A stretch of 32,763 nt of DNA from Pseudomonadota bacterium (GTDB lineage: Bacteria; Desulfobacterota; QYQD01). The position numbers and the translations under genes were made by a program. The notes beneath the pieces are model-generated. The model saw nothing but the letters and a program-made list of their open reading frames with translations. It made no database searches and was not told the DNA's origin. Below are positions 18,222-26,556 of the stretch, in pieces. Within the stretch, counting starts at the first letter, position 1; each line of letters opens with the position of its first letter. The DNA is taken from assembly GCA_011046395.1 (NCBI GenBank), contig DSAQ01000174.1:1-32763 (forward strand). The letters run 5' to 3'.

Positions 18222-19784
18222 TTAGATCTCGTCGAACGATCCTGCGGGTTCGCAGTGTAGTTCGGCAAACCGCCTCAAGGACGCAAAACTTTCATATAAA
18301 ACCTGGACCCTGAGATCCTTTTTCTTTACCTCTTTCATGATCACATCGACATTGAACTCCACCTGCCTGTACTTTGCCTCGCTGGCCGCCTCATTCACAG
18401 CGGCCTTGAGATCTGCGCCGGTGAATCTGCTAGTTGCTTCGGAAACAACAGAGGCCACACTCTCTACATCGGCCACCACATCCTTCAGCCATTGAGTGAG
18501 CATCTGTTTTCTCGCTGAAGAAGATGGTACATCGACAAAAAAGATCTTGTCGAACCTGCCCGATCGGGTCATGGTCATTCCCAGTTCACCCATGCGTGAC
18601 ACATTATTGGATGTGGCCACAATGAAGTTCGGATTCGGGTTTTCCGAGAGCCAGGTAAGGAGACGCCCGGTGGTCCTCATCATGGTACCGCCGTCGTTCT
18701 CGGAGCCATTCTGTGAGAAAGCCTTCTCAATTTCGTCAATGAAGACTACATTCGGCGCCATCGCCTCAAGCGTCTGGAAAGCCTGGTCAAACCTCCTCTC
18801 CGTTGCCCCGAGGTAGCTGTTCATTAACGCCCCGATACGAAACTCTACCACGGGCAACTGGAGCAAGCGACCGGCCGCCTTGGCAAGCATGGTCTTTCCC
18901 GTGCCCGGGGGTCCAATGAGGAGTATCCCCTTGGCACGGTCCTTGCCCGTTTCCTTGATACGGTCTTTGTTTTTCTGCAGGTGTCGGTAGAGGTTATCAA
19001 GTCCCAGCGGCAGTTCGTCGTCCCTATCGTTATCCAGTATGTTCATGGCGAGCTCTTCAGACAGGTGTGTCTGCTTGCGTGCCTGCAGGTAGAGCCGGGC
19101 CCCGGGAAAATCGGTCTTATTAAGGGCCAGCGCATCTCTTATGGCATATGTTGCCGCCGTCCGGGTAAGACCAGTGAGTTCCGGGGTTAATTCCCGGCTC
19201 CACTCTTGCGCCAGTTCCATGTTGGGACTGCCGGTCTCGGTTAATGCGGCCAGGATTTCCCGGAGGGCAAGCGCCTCAACCTCTTCGCGGTTCGGCATGG
19301 GGATGTTTAACCGGAAGAAGGCCCCGGCCAGCATGGAAGGGATGTTTCCCTCCGCCTCCGGAGGTTCCAGAAAGACAATGACCGTCCCATCATTTCCCTT
19401 TTCCGCGGAAAGCATGGAAGAAAGCTGCTGTCTGGCGTTTCTGTCCCCATTCGTGTCGCAGAGGGTGGCCAGGAGGTCTTCGATTACCACTACTGCCCCG
19501 CCACGCAGGTTCTGCGCCGCTCGAAGAAGTTCGGAGGGGTCCTGCGATCCACCGCCGCAGGCCTCGTACTTGAACTGGGCCTGGGTCCACTTTCGCCTGG
19601 AGGCCACCGTAAAGTGATACAGATCCTTTTTTGCTCCGACAACTGTTGTCCGCACCACGTTTAACGCATGATCCCGGTCTCGGGTGGTAAGGAGCCCGGC
19701 TCTGATCACACGGCTGTTGATTGCGGAGATGATGATCCGTTCGAGCTCCTGTGACGTTTTGGGGTGGTTCAGGTTGAACATCAT
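18222..19784 (-). CDS. Ycf46-like AAA+ ATPase
   Basis: 520 aa; Walker A IGPPGTGKTMLAKA, Walker B NVVFIDEIEKAF, ATSNNVSRM, SGRFDKIFFVDVPS; Ycf46-type N-terminal half. Confidence 0.9.
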   Translation of the reverse strand: MMFNLNHPKTSQELERIIISAINSRVIRAGLLTTRDRDHALNVVRTTVVGAKKDLYHFTVASRRKWTQAQFKYEACGGGSQDPSELLRAAQNLRGGAVVVIEDLLATLCDTNGDRNARQQLSSMLSAEKGNDGTVIVFLEPPEAEGNIPSMLAGAFFRLNIPMPNREEVEALALREILAALTETGSPNMELAQEWSRELTPELTGLTRTAATYAIRDALALNKTDFPGARLYLQARKQTHLSEELAMNILDNDRDDELPLGLDNLYRHLQKNKDRIKETGKDRAKGILLIGPPGTGKTMLAKAAGRLLQLPVVEFRIGALMNSYLGATERRFDQAFQTLEAMAPNVVFIDEIEKAFSQNGSENDGGTMMRTTGRLLTWLSENPNPNFIVATSNNVSRMGELGMTMTRSGRFDKIFFVDVPSSSARKQMLTQWLKDVVADVESVASVVSEATSRFTGADLKAAVNEAASEAKYRQVEFNVDVIMKEVKKKDLRVQVLYESFASLRRFAELHCEPAGSFDEI

Positions 19785-19786
19785 GG

Positions 19787-20656
19787 CTACCTCCTTGTGG
19801 GGTTGTTTTTATTCTTGTGTCTCATAAAGATAATGACGGCTCCAAGGATCCCGGCGATTGCAATACCCGTCCCGAAGACATACAAGGCAAAGGTTCCAAT
19901 ACCATGGAAAAACCCGATCATTTTGGCTTTAGCCGCTTCCATCTCTTCTTCATTCATTACGTGCCTGGCCTTTTTGGGGGCGTCTATCCTGACCATGGCG
20001 GATTCGCTCTCAGAATGCAGACGGAAGGATGTCAGGCCAGCCGCCCGGACCGCATTTTCCCAGGCAAACTTCTGATCTATGGGCATCCAGAGGACTTCTA
20101 CGTTGACATCGGCGAAGGTCTCCCAGGGGAAGTCTTTCGTCGGTACCGAAGGGAGATTCACAGGGGCGCATTTTTTGATCGACCCGATAGGCGGTTCGTT
20201 AATGAGGTCGCTGAAAACAAAGCAGTACATGTACTCAGGCAGCGGTTCCCTGTGGAGCACGTCGGCCGCAAGCACCAGACCTTTTTCTACATCCGTGCAG
20301 CCCTGGTAGTCCTTTCTGGCCTCAAAGCGCTGTTTCCAGTAATCTACATTTTCTGAAGTGAGGTCCTTTTTAGTTCCCTCCCAGAGTACTTCCGGCATGC
20401 TGTCCAGCGAGATTATAATCACTTCGTCCTGCCCTTCCCATCTCTTGACCTTCACCGCCGAGATATTGTCTATTAAGGAAACTGCTCTATCCAGTGCCTC
20501 CATCTGCCTGGCCTTGAAGCTTCCACTCGAGTCCAGCATAATGACGATACGGTTAAAGGGACGAACCCGCTTGGCGGCATGGCAAATGCCGGCAGTTGCC
20601 GTAAACAGCACAACCACCATGGTAACTGTGCCCACTATCCCGTTAATCAACTTCAT
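19787..20656 (-). CDS. Membrane-anchored von Willebrand factor A domain protein
   Basis: 289 aa; signal peptide, MIDAS motif IVIMLDSSGSFK, C-terminal TM helix. Confidence 0.82.
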   Translation of the reverse strand: MKLINGIVGTVTMVVVLFTATAGICHAAKRVRPFNRIVIMLDSSGSFKARQMEALDRAVSLIDNISAVKVKRWEGQDEVIIISLDSMPEVLWEGTKKDLTSENVDYWKQRFEARKDYQGCTDVEKGLVLAADVLHREPLPEYMYCFVFSDLINEPPIGSIKKCAPVNLPSVPTKDFPWETFADVNVEVLWMPIDQKFAWENAVRAAGLTSFRLHSESESAMVRIDAPKKARHVMNEEEMEAAKAKMIGFFHGIGTFALYVFGTGIAIAGILGAVIIFMRHKNKNNPTRR

Positions 20657-20674
20657 AGCTCCTCCTTTTTCTGA

Positions 20675-21796
20675 TTAGGCCGCCTTTTCGGTTAGTTCGT
20701 CTGCGGTTGGTTCGTTTTCGGTATAAGAAGGCTTTCTCCTCCACACGCGCCGGAATTCATCTATGTAGTAGGTATCAGAGTCGGCGGCAGCTTCTCTAAA
20801 GCGAACCTTCTCTCCGGGATCGCCTCCGTAAACCACGGCCCAGTCGTCAGTTGTCTCGGACTCGGTGCTCTCGCGGCGAATAGGCTCTAGTTCCACCTTC
20901 TTGGGCCAAGGGACCTCGCTGCCGGATTGTGGGGGCGTCTCCAGTGCAACCGGCTGCTCGGGGACTACTGGCTGTTCGATCGGGGGGTGGGACGCAGCGG
21001 GAGCCTTCGCAGGAACCTGATTGGTAACCCCTGTCTCTTCCGGCGGGATTTCCTGAGTGGCCCAGGTCTGGATTTTCTCATGTGCAGATTCTCCGCCCGT
21101 AACCTCCTCGAACCACAGGTTAAATGCCTCCCGGAAAGCGACTAGGGCTTGGTCTTTGCTTTCCGCTTTCTTCTCCAACAGTAAAGAAATCATGACTATC
21201 GCAGCGATATAGGCGTAAACTCCCATCTGTACGATACGGATGGAGAAGAGGTGGCCGTATTGCTCAAGGATGGAAGGCCAGTCCTTCAGCGTTGCCGCGA
21301 TATTCTCGCCTTCAAGATTAAGTACCCAGCATGTGAATCTGAACCTGAAGAGGTCCAGGTCCCAGAGTGTCGCTAGCAAAATCGGGATAAAGAAGATTGC
21401 GGAGAATAGAATCCTCTTTCGCAATTCTCTGTCGGCCAGGGCCACACTGGCGTCGTCGTTTGCTGCCACGTAGTCGCGCCGGTCAAGGAAAATCCGGTAT
21501 ACGGTATATCCCTCACTGAAAAGTGCCTTTGTGCCAAACCCCATAATCAAAGCCAGGATGGCGGCGAAAAGGTCGGCCAGAGTGACCTCATACAGCCCCA
21601 GAGCCTCCCACATCCCCCCAAAAACCATATCCTCACCAAAGGGCGTGCAGTCGTAGTTGAGCATCAGGAATGAGAACTTAAGGGCGCAGTAGTTCACATA
21701 GACCAAAGAAAGGTGGAAGGCATAACCTAAGAGAAGGACACCGTATGCCTTTAGAACCTTTAGCAGCCGTCCCATCATCAAACTCCAGCTTGCCAT
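20675..21796 (-). CDS. Multi-pass membrane protein of unknown function
   Basis: 373 aa; at least four hydrophobic segments and a Pro-rich cytosolic-type tail. Confidence 0.8.
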   Translation of the reverse strand: MASWSLMMGRLLKVLKAYGVLLLGYAFHLSLVYVNYCALKFSFLMLNYDCTPFGEDMVFGGMWEALGLYEVTLADLFAAILALIMGFGTKALFSEGYTVYRIFLDRRDYVAANDDASVALADRELRKRILFSAIFFIPILLATLWDLDLFRFRFTCWVLNLEGENIAATLKDWPSILEQYGHLFSIRIVQMGVYAYIAAIVMISLLLEKKAESKDQALVAFREAFNLWFEEVTGGESAHEKIQTWATQEIPPEETGVTNQVPAKAPAASHPPIEQPVVPEQPVALETPPQSGSEVPWPKKVELEPIRRESTESETTDDWAVVYGGDPGEKVRFREAAADSDTYYIDEFRRVWRRKPSYTENEPTADELTEKAA

Positions 21797-22038
21797 TCGT
21801 ACCTCCTTTTCGTTTGGAATATTTAATTACAACTCGAATACCGAATATCTTATTACAGAGTGAAAACCCTCTGAAGGCATTTACCGGAAAAAACACCCTG
21901 TCTTTACGCGCTCTTCTGACAGTCGGAAAACTCCAGATCTGTCGATGGCAGCCAAAATGAGCACGGCGCCCTGCGTACCGTGATGTTGATCGGTACACGA
22001 GCGCCGCCTTCAGTTACGCCTGCCCGGCAGATCCGGTT

Positions 22039-22239
22039 CTACTTCTTGAACTTGCCGCTAGAGGGGGCGTACCTGGAGTCGACCTTGCTGCTTCCGCCAA
22101 AGAGCCCCTTGTGCTCACGGTAGACGGTTTGGTTGTGCTTGGGATTGGAATCCCCGTCTCTGTCGGACCAGAACAGCCGCTCGCCGTCCGAAGTCCTGAC
22201 GTCCTTGCCCTTGCCGTCGGTGATGTAGTGTCGTGCCAT
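22039..22239 (-). CDS. Small hydrophilic protein of unknown function
   Basis: 66 aa with strong RBS (GGGAGGAACAACAATG). Confidence 0.6.
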   Translation of the reverse strand: MARHYITDGKGKDVRTSDGERLFWSDRDGDSNPKHNQTVYREHKGLFGGSSKVDSRYAPSSGKFKK

Positions 22240-22266
22240 TGTTGTTCCTCCCTGCTTGAGAGATTA

Positions 22267-22296
22267 CTGCCATCAGCCAAGACTGGCTGATGGCAG
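22267..22296. other. Perfect 13-bp stem hairpin, leader of the 66-aa gene
   Basis: CTGCCATCAGCCA-agac-TGGCTGATGGCAG. Confidence 0.8.
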
Positions 22297-22459
22297 CTCA
22301 TAAAACTGGAAGAGGCGCATTCTGTTGCCAAGCTCCGCCCCAAGGCTCCGATAGCAAAGGCTATCGCGAGAAAGCTAACGTGCGATTAGTCGTCCATAAC
22401 CCCTCCTTAATAGTAAAGTCATGCTTTTTCGGTACTCCCCTAGAGGCTTCCACTGCTGA

Positions 22460-22837
22460 TCATCCTTTGGTGGTTCTCCTTGCCTTATAGATAAGGTCGT
22501 TTATATTTGATAGCCTATAAAGCCGTCGATCGATAACCCTCGACACCTCCGAACAGCATTCGTGGCAAAGGAGGTCGTACGTCTCCGTAGCGTATTGCTG
22601 GTAAATCGACTTTTCGCATTGAGCGAGTATTCCCATGGCCTCTTCGAGAACCTCGAAGATTCTCTCGTTGGATTTTTCTCTCCCATTGGCCCAGTCCTTA
22701 CTTCTCGTCTGTATCTCCTCTAACCAGGATGTCACCCCGATTTCCCATTCCAGTTGGAAATGCTTTGGGTTCTCGTATGAGAGCTTAGCCAAGTACTCTC
22801 TGCGGTGGTTTTTTCGACGTAGGGCAGTTTTGCCCAT
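22460..22837 (-). CDS. Protein of unknown function
   Basis: 125 aa; RBS AGGAGGTGCGCTATTTATG. Confidence 0.65.
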   Translation of the reverse strand: MGKTALRRKNHRREYLAKLSYENPKHFQLEWEIGVTSWLEEIQTRSKDWANGREKSNERIFEVLEEAMGILAQCEKSIYQQYATETYDLLCHECCSEVSRVIDRRLYRLSNINDLIYKARRTTKG

Positions 22838-23274
22838 AAATAGCGCACCTCCTAGGAATCATTGAGTACAATGCGATTTGGGAAAAACGAAACGTAATTG
22901 AATGAATCGGTTAGAGCGAGAGAGTCCGGTGCCCTCTGGCTTTTCCCCTATTCTGAAACCACCTCTGAAGTTTGAGTGGTCATTTCGGGGCGTGCATTTA
23001 GCAAGTCATATAGCAGGAAGTATGCCAATGAACCTTTAGGTAAAAAATGGCGGTTTTTTGCTCAAAAATGAGTTGAATGCCTACATGTTGAAAGACGCAA
23101 AGCTCGCCTGGTTGTCTTTTTGTTAGCCGATCAAAACAAGAAAGAGAGGAGGCTTAACATCGGGGACATCGCAGGTCTATTACGAGTTTGAGACAAGAGA
23201 AGAGGTAGGAAGGGAAAAGCTTCTCACGTGCAGCTAAACGGTTCGGAAACAACAATTGGGGGGATAATAGATTA

Positions 23275-23508
23275 TTAGGCAAACACTTGCCACTTGCCGT
23301 TTGCCAGCTTGGCAGCAAGAACCCTTATTGTTTTAGTATTCAAATGACCGATCTCGGTCTCTTTACCCAGAACAATCCGCGGGTCACTCCAGCCCTCTAG
23401 GTGCAGTTTCTGGATTGTCTTCCTGTTTGTGACCGAATGGGTCAAAATTATATCTGTCGAGCCGACAGCTCTGAAAAACATAGCCCCGCAGGAATCACCG
23501 GGATCCAC
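23275..23508 (-). CDS. Small ORF of unknown function; possibly the C-terminal part of the upstream 996-aa protein in the -1 frame
   Basis: 77 aa from GTG; frame is open and coding-like back into the 3' end of the 996-aa gene. Confidence 0.5.
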   Translation of the reverse strand: MDPGDSCGAMFFRAVGSTDIILTHSVTNRKTIQKLHLEGWSDPRIVLGKETEIGHLNTKTIRVLAAKLANGKWQVFA

Positions 23509-23546
23509 GTTCGTGAAATATTGTCGCGCATCGGGAAACCGGCTGT

Positions 23547-26537
23547 TTATCTGGTCGCCTGATAACAGTATGGGGGTACATCTTCCGGTTCCAGGATTCT
23601 CGGACCAGGGGTAACGTACTCTTCGTTCTCAGTAATCTCCACAACCCGCGATTCCATATTGTTATTTGCAGAAGGAACTTGCTCCTTTGGAATACCCGCT
23701 TTAGCTGTCGGTTGACCAGCTTCGTCAGCGAGTAATGCATGAAGGTCACGACCCCCTGCTAATGCAAATTCGTTTCTAAGCGCCCAGAGGATCAGTCGCT
23801 GCTGCGCACAATATTCATCCGTCAAAAGCCGCTTTGCGCAACTTGAAATATAGGAATTCCGCAATACTATCCTCAAGACGTCAGCCCTCGAATTGCTTAG
23901 GACATCACCTGTGAGTGACCTCTTGATGGCGCACATCAATGTCAGGGCATTTTCAGTATCGAGTGTGAAATAGTTCATATTGCTTCTGATCTTTGTACCG
24001 TCAGTACTCACAAACCAATGCGGGAAAATTCTTTGTTTAGTCAATTCTTCTTTCAAAGGCCACACCCAGGCGGGAGGACGTGTTTGCCTGTTTTCCAGTT
24101 TGCCGCTGGCGGTGCAGGCCCAGTCAGCAATGTCGTGAAAAAGGCGCCGCTGACTTGCTTCGACTCTTTCAATTCCGTCTTTTTCGCCTTTTCCCAGAAT
24201 AGTCATTTTCACTTTGGTGATTTGTCTGGCGATATCCACCTCCGCCCTTTTCCATTCGTGCATCCACCCGCGAACCAGTGGAAATGCGGAGCCGGTCTTG
24301 TTGTCGAGATTGAAGCTCGAAGTATATATGTAAGGCTTAGACCATCCTTGCTGAATATCAGGGTATACTTTCTTGTAATCGGTTATATCTTTATTTGTTA
24401 CCTTTTTGCTTAAATTCGGCTCTCCTAGATCAAACGCTTCGCAGAGTTGTTTAGCGAAGCCGGGCAAGCTGTTTGACTCCTCCTCGTTCGCTGGCATAAG
24501 CGGTACCCGCCGGCTGGGAATGTAGATCTGTACATCACCGGTAAATGATTCACGCTTTTTTGTGAAGCAGGGGATCAGAACAAAGAGCGTGAATTCCAGG
24601 TTGAAGCGAAGGGCTTCATCGAGTGGCCCATCAGGAAAGGCAGCCAGTGACACCTTATTCTTTTCTGGAATCGCCCCCGCTACCCGCGTTGCAACCACAG
24701 ACCACAACTTACGCTTATCTCTAGATATATGGACCTGCTCCAGAACCTCGTCGATCAATTTAACCTGGGATTGGCATTCCCCTAAACTTTTTGAAATAAT
24801 TTTACCTTTTTCCAATTTAGTTGAGTTTTTGGTACTAATATTCTTGGCCCAGACAACTCCTGAGTTTTTATGCTCCTCCAGAAGGCGGGTCTGCAATTTT
24901 TCGGCAGTTTTGGCATCTGGATAGAAGCAGACCGCAACTCCAGAAGTGATTCCCTGCTCCAGATTACGGGTCTCGTCTGCATAAATCTCAACGTGTTGGT
25001 CAACAAGTCGCACATCGTTGGGTGGCACTAGTTTTGAAGCAGCGATTTTGCCTGCTTGCTGTGCATGGGCAAGCTGCAGACGTAGACGCATCATCTTGAC
25101 GGCCTTGTCGAGACCATCGCGTAATGCGCTGATCGAAGCCTCTACCGATGCCGGATTGCTGAGAACTCTGGGCTTCTCAAAACCGGTGAAAATATTTTGA
25201 TAGGGCTTGAGCCTATCTCGTATCCAGGCCTGCCCTGTAGATGAAAACAGAATGATCGGGGTGAGAGGCAATGCCAAGGCAAGCAGCCGGGGAAGCAGCA
25301 ACAGAGCCTCGTCCGGCGCTCTCGTAGCCTCGGAAGCGCCATTGCGCCAGTTCTTAATGTCTTGGATTTCATCCTGGTCAATTGCTGGCCAAGCCAACCC
25401 CCCACCTGTCTTGTTAACGATATCGAGAAGCAGTCGGGCCTGTTCCCGTGCTTCTGTTACCTGCGCATACAAGCGAAGATCAAGCAGGATGAGTTCCGGA
25501 GATGGTTCCTTATCCCTTCTAATTTGTTTGGAGAAATCTCGTATTCTGAAATTGGCATTTTTTAGAAAATCAATTAACGGCTGCGAACCCAGGCAACCTT
25601 GAACGTGTACCTGTGTTGATCTGTTGGATGCATTTAGTCGATAGAATTTATCCTTGGTGGGAGTGCTTTTCTCATCAAATGTCTGGCCGAACAGCCGACA
25701 CACAAAACGTTCCCAGCCCTGCCGCAGTTGGTCGTCCACAACCAGCACGGAAAGCGGTCGGCCAAAGAGGTCCCCAACAGCCTTGGCAGCATCCCAAGGT
25801 TTCCAATCGCTCACCTGTTTCAGGTCATGACCGCTCCATGTCAACCTAGTCAGGAAAGCACCCGGTAACCCTTGGTGGCGTTTGCCTGACTCTGACAGAA
25901 TGTCTGGCCCGATCACATTGTTCACGTCATGATGATCCTTGCTCTGCACCACCCACGCCCGCCAGGCCTGATTGAGTTTGTCCAACCGCTCCACTGCCTT
26001 ACCGCCCGGAGCCGCAGGCAGCTTGATTTTCGCTTCCGGCCATGTCCCAGCTTGCAGCTCCTGAATCGGAAATTGCGTTTCATACGCTCGGCGACCGCGC
26101 GGCAGGGGGGCGTAGAGTTTCACCCAGGGCATGGCCTCGCAGATCGAGGCGGCCATCTGCACGGCAAAAGAGTTTTCGAACCGGGTCGAGGTAAGATCGA
26201 CAATATGAATGCTGAATTGTTCGCCGCCCGCCATGCCGCTCTTGATCACACGGGTGGAAAAGGCCAATGCCCAGTCCAAGGGGGTGAGGTGTGGCCCGAG
26301 CTTGGCGGGGCCATCATCCTGGGGCAGATCATCCCAGATGACGATGAGGGCTTTTTTTTCTGCCGCAATCGCTTGAAAGATGACCTTGGGAAGCATCGTT
26401 CCCGACCCGTTCCCCGCTGATACGTCGGACCAGAGTTTTTCAAAGTCAGTACAGTAATCGTAAATGGCATATTTGAGGCCATCGGGATTGAGGTTTTCTT
26501 TAAGAAAACTCCTATAGGCAGTAGCAAGTTCTCCCAT
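23547..26537 (-). CDS. Large protein with embedded receiver-like domain and possible DUF3800/RNase H-like segment
   Basis: 996 aa; VLVVDDQ ... PELILLDLRL ... LTPIILFSSTG ... FEKP in REC order; later DQHVEIYADETRN and LFHDIADWACTASGK. Confidence 0.7.
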   Translation of the reverse strand: MGELATAYRSFLKENLNPDGLKYAIYDYCTDFEKLWSDVSAGNGSGTMLPKVIFQAIAAEKKALIVIWDDLPQDDGPAKLGPHLTPLDWALAFSTRVIKSGMAGGEQFSIHIVDLTSTRFENSFAVQMAASICEAMPWVKLYAPLPRGRRAYETQFPIQELQAGTWPEAKIKLPAAPGGKAVERLDKLNQAWRAWVVQSKDHHDVNNVIGPDILSESGKRHQGLPGAFLTRLTWSGHDLKQVSDWKPWDAAKAVGDLFGRPLSVLVVDDQLRQGWERFVCRLFGQTFDEKSTPTKDKFYRLNASNRSTQVHVQGCLGSQPLIDFLKNANFRIRDFSKQIRRDKEPSPELILLDLRLYAQVTEAREQARLLLDIVNKTGGGLAWPAIDQDEIQDIKNWRNGASEATRAPDEALLLLPRLLALALPLTPIILFSSTGQAWIRDRLKPYQNIFTGFEKPRVLSNPASVEASISALRDGLDKAVKMMRLRLQLAHAQQAGKIAASKLVPPNDVRLVDQHVEIYADETRNLEQGITSGVAVCFYPDAKTAEKLQTRLLEEHKNSGVVWAKNISTKNSTKLEKGKIISKSLGECQSQVKLIDEVLEQVHISRDKRKLWSVVATRVAGAIPEKNKVSLAAFPDGPLDEALRFNLEFTLFVLIPCFTKKRESFTGDVQIYIPSRRVPLMPANEEESNSLPGFAKQLCEAFDLGEPNLSKKVTNKDITDYKKVYPDIQQGWSKPYIYTSSFNLDNKTGSAFPLVRGWMHEWKRAEVDIARQITKVKMTILGKGEKDGIERVEASQRRLFHDIADWACTASGKLENRQTRPPAWVWPLKEELTKQRIFPHWFVSTDGTKIRSNMNYFTLDTENALTLMCAIKRSLTGDVLSNSRADVLRIVLRNSYISSCAKRLLTDEYCAQQRLILWALRNEFALAGGRDLHALLADEAGQPTAKAGIPKEQVPSANNNMESRVVEITENEEYVTPGPRILEPEDVPPYCYQATR

Positions 26538-26556
26538 ATTCCACCTCTTCTTTGCG

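Noticed and set aside
23085-23120. GACGCAAAGCTC motif resembling the GEMM (c-di-GMP) riboswitch core
   Set aside because: The partner GGCAAACC-like hairpin and the second stem are not visible; only a short AAAGAC/GTCTTT stem is present.
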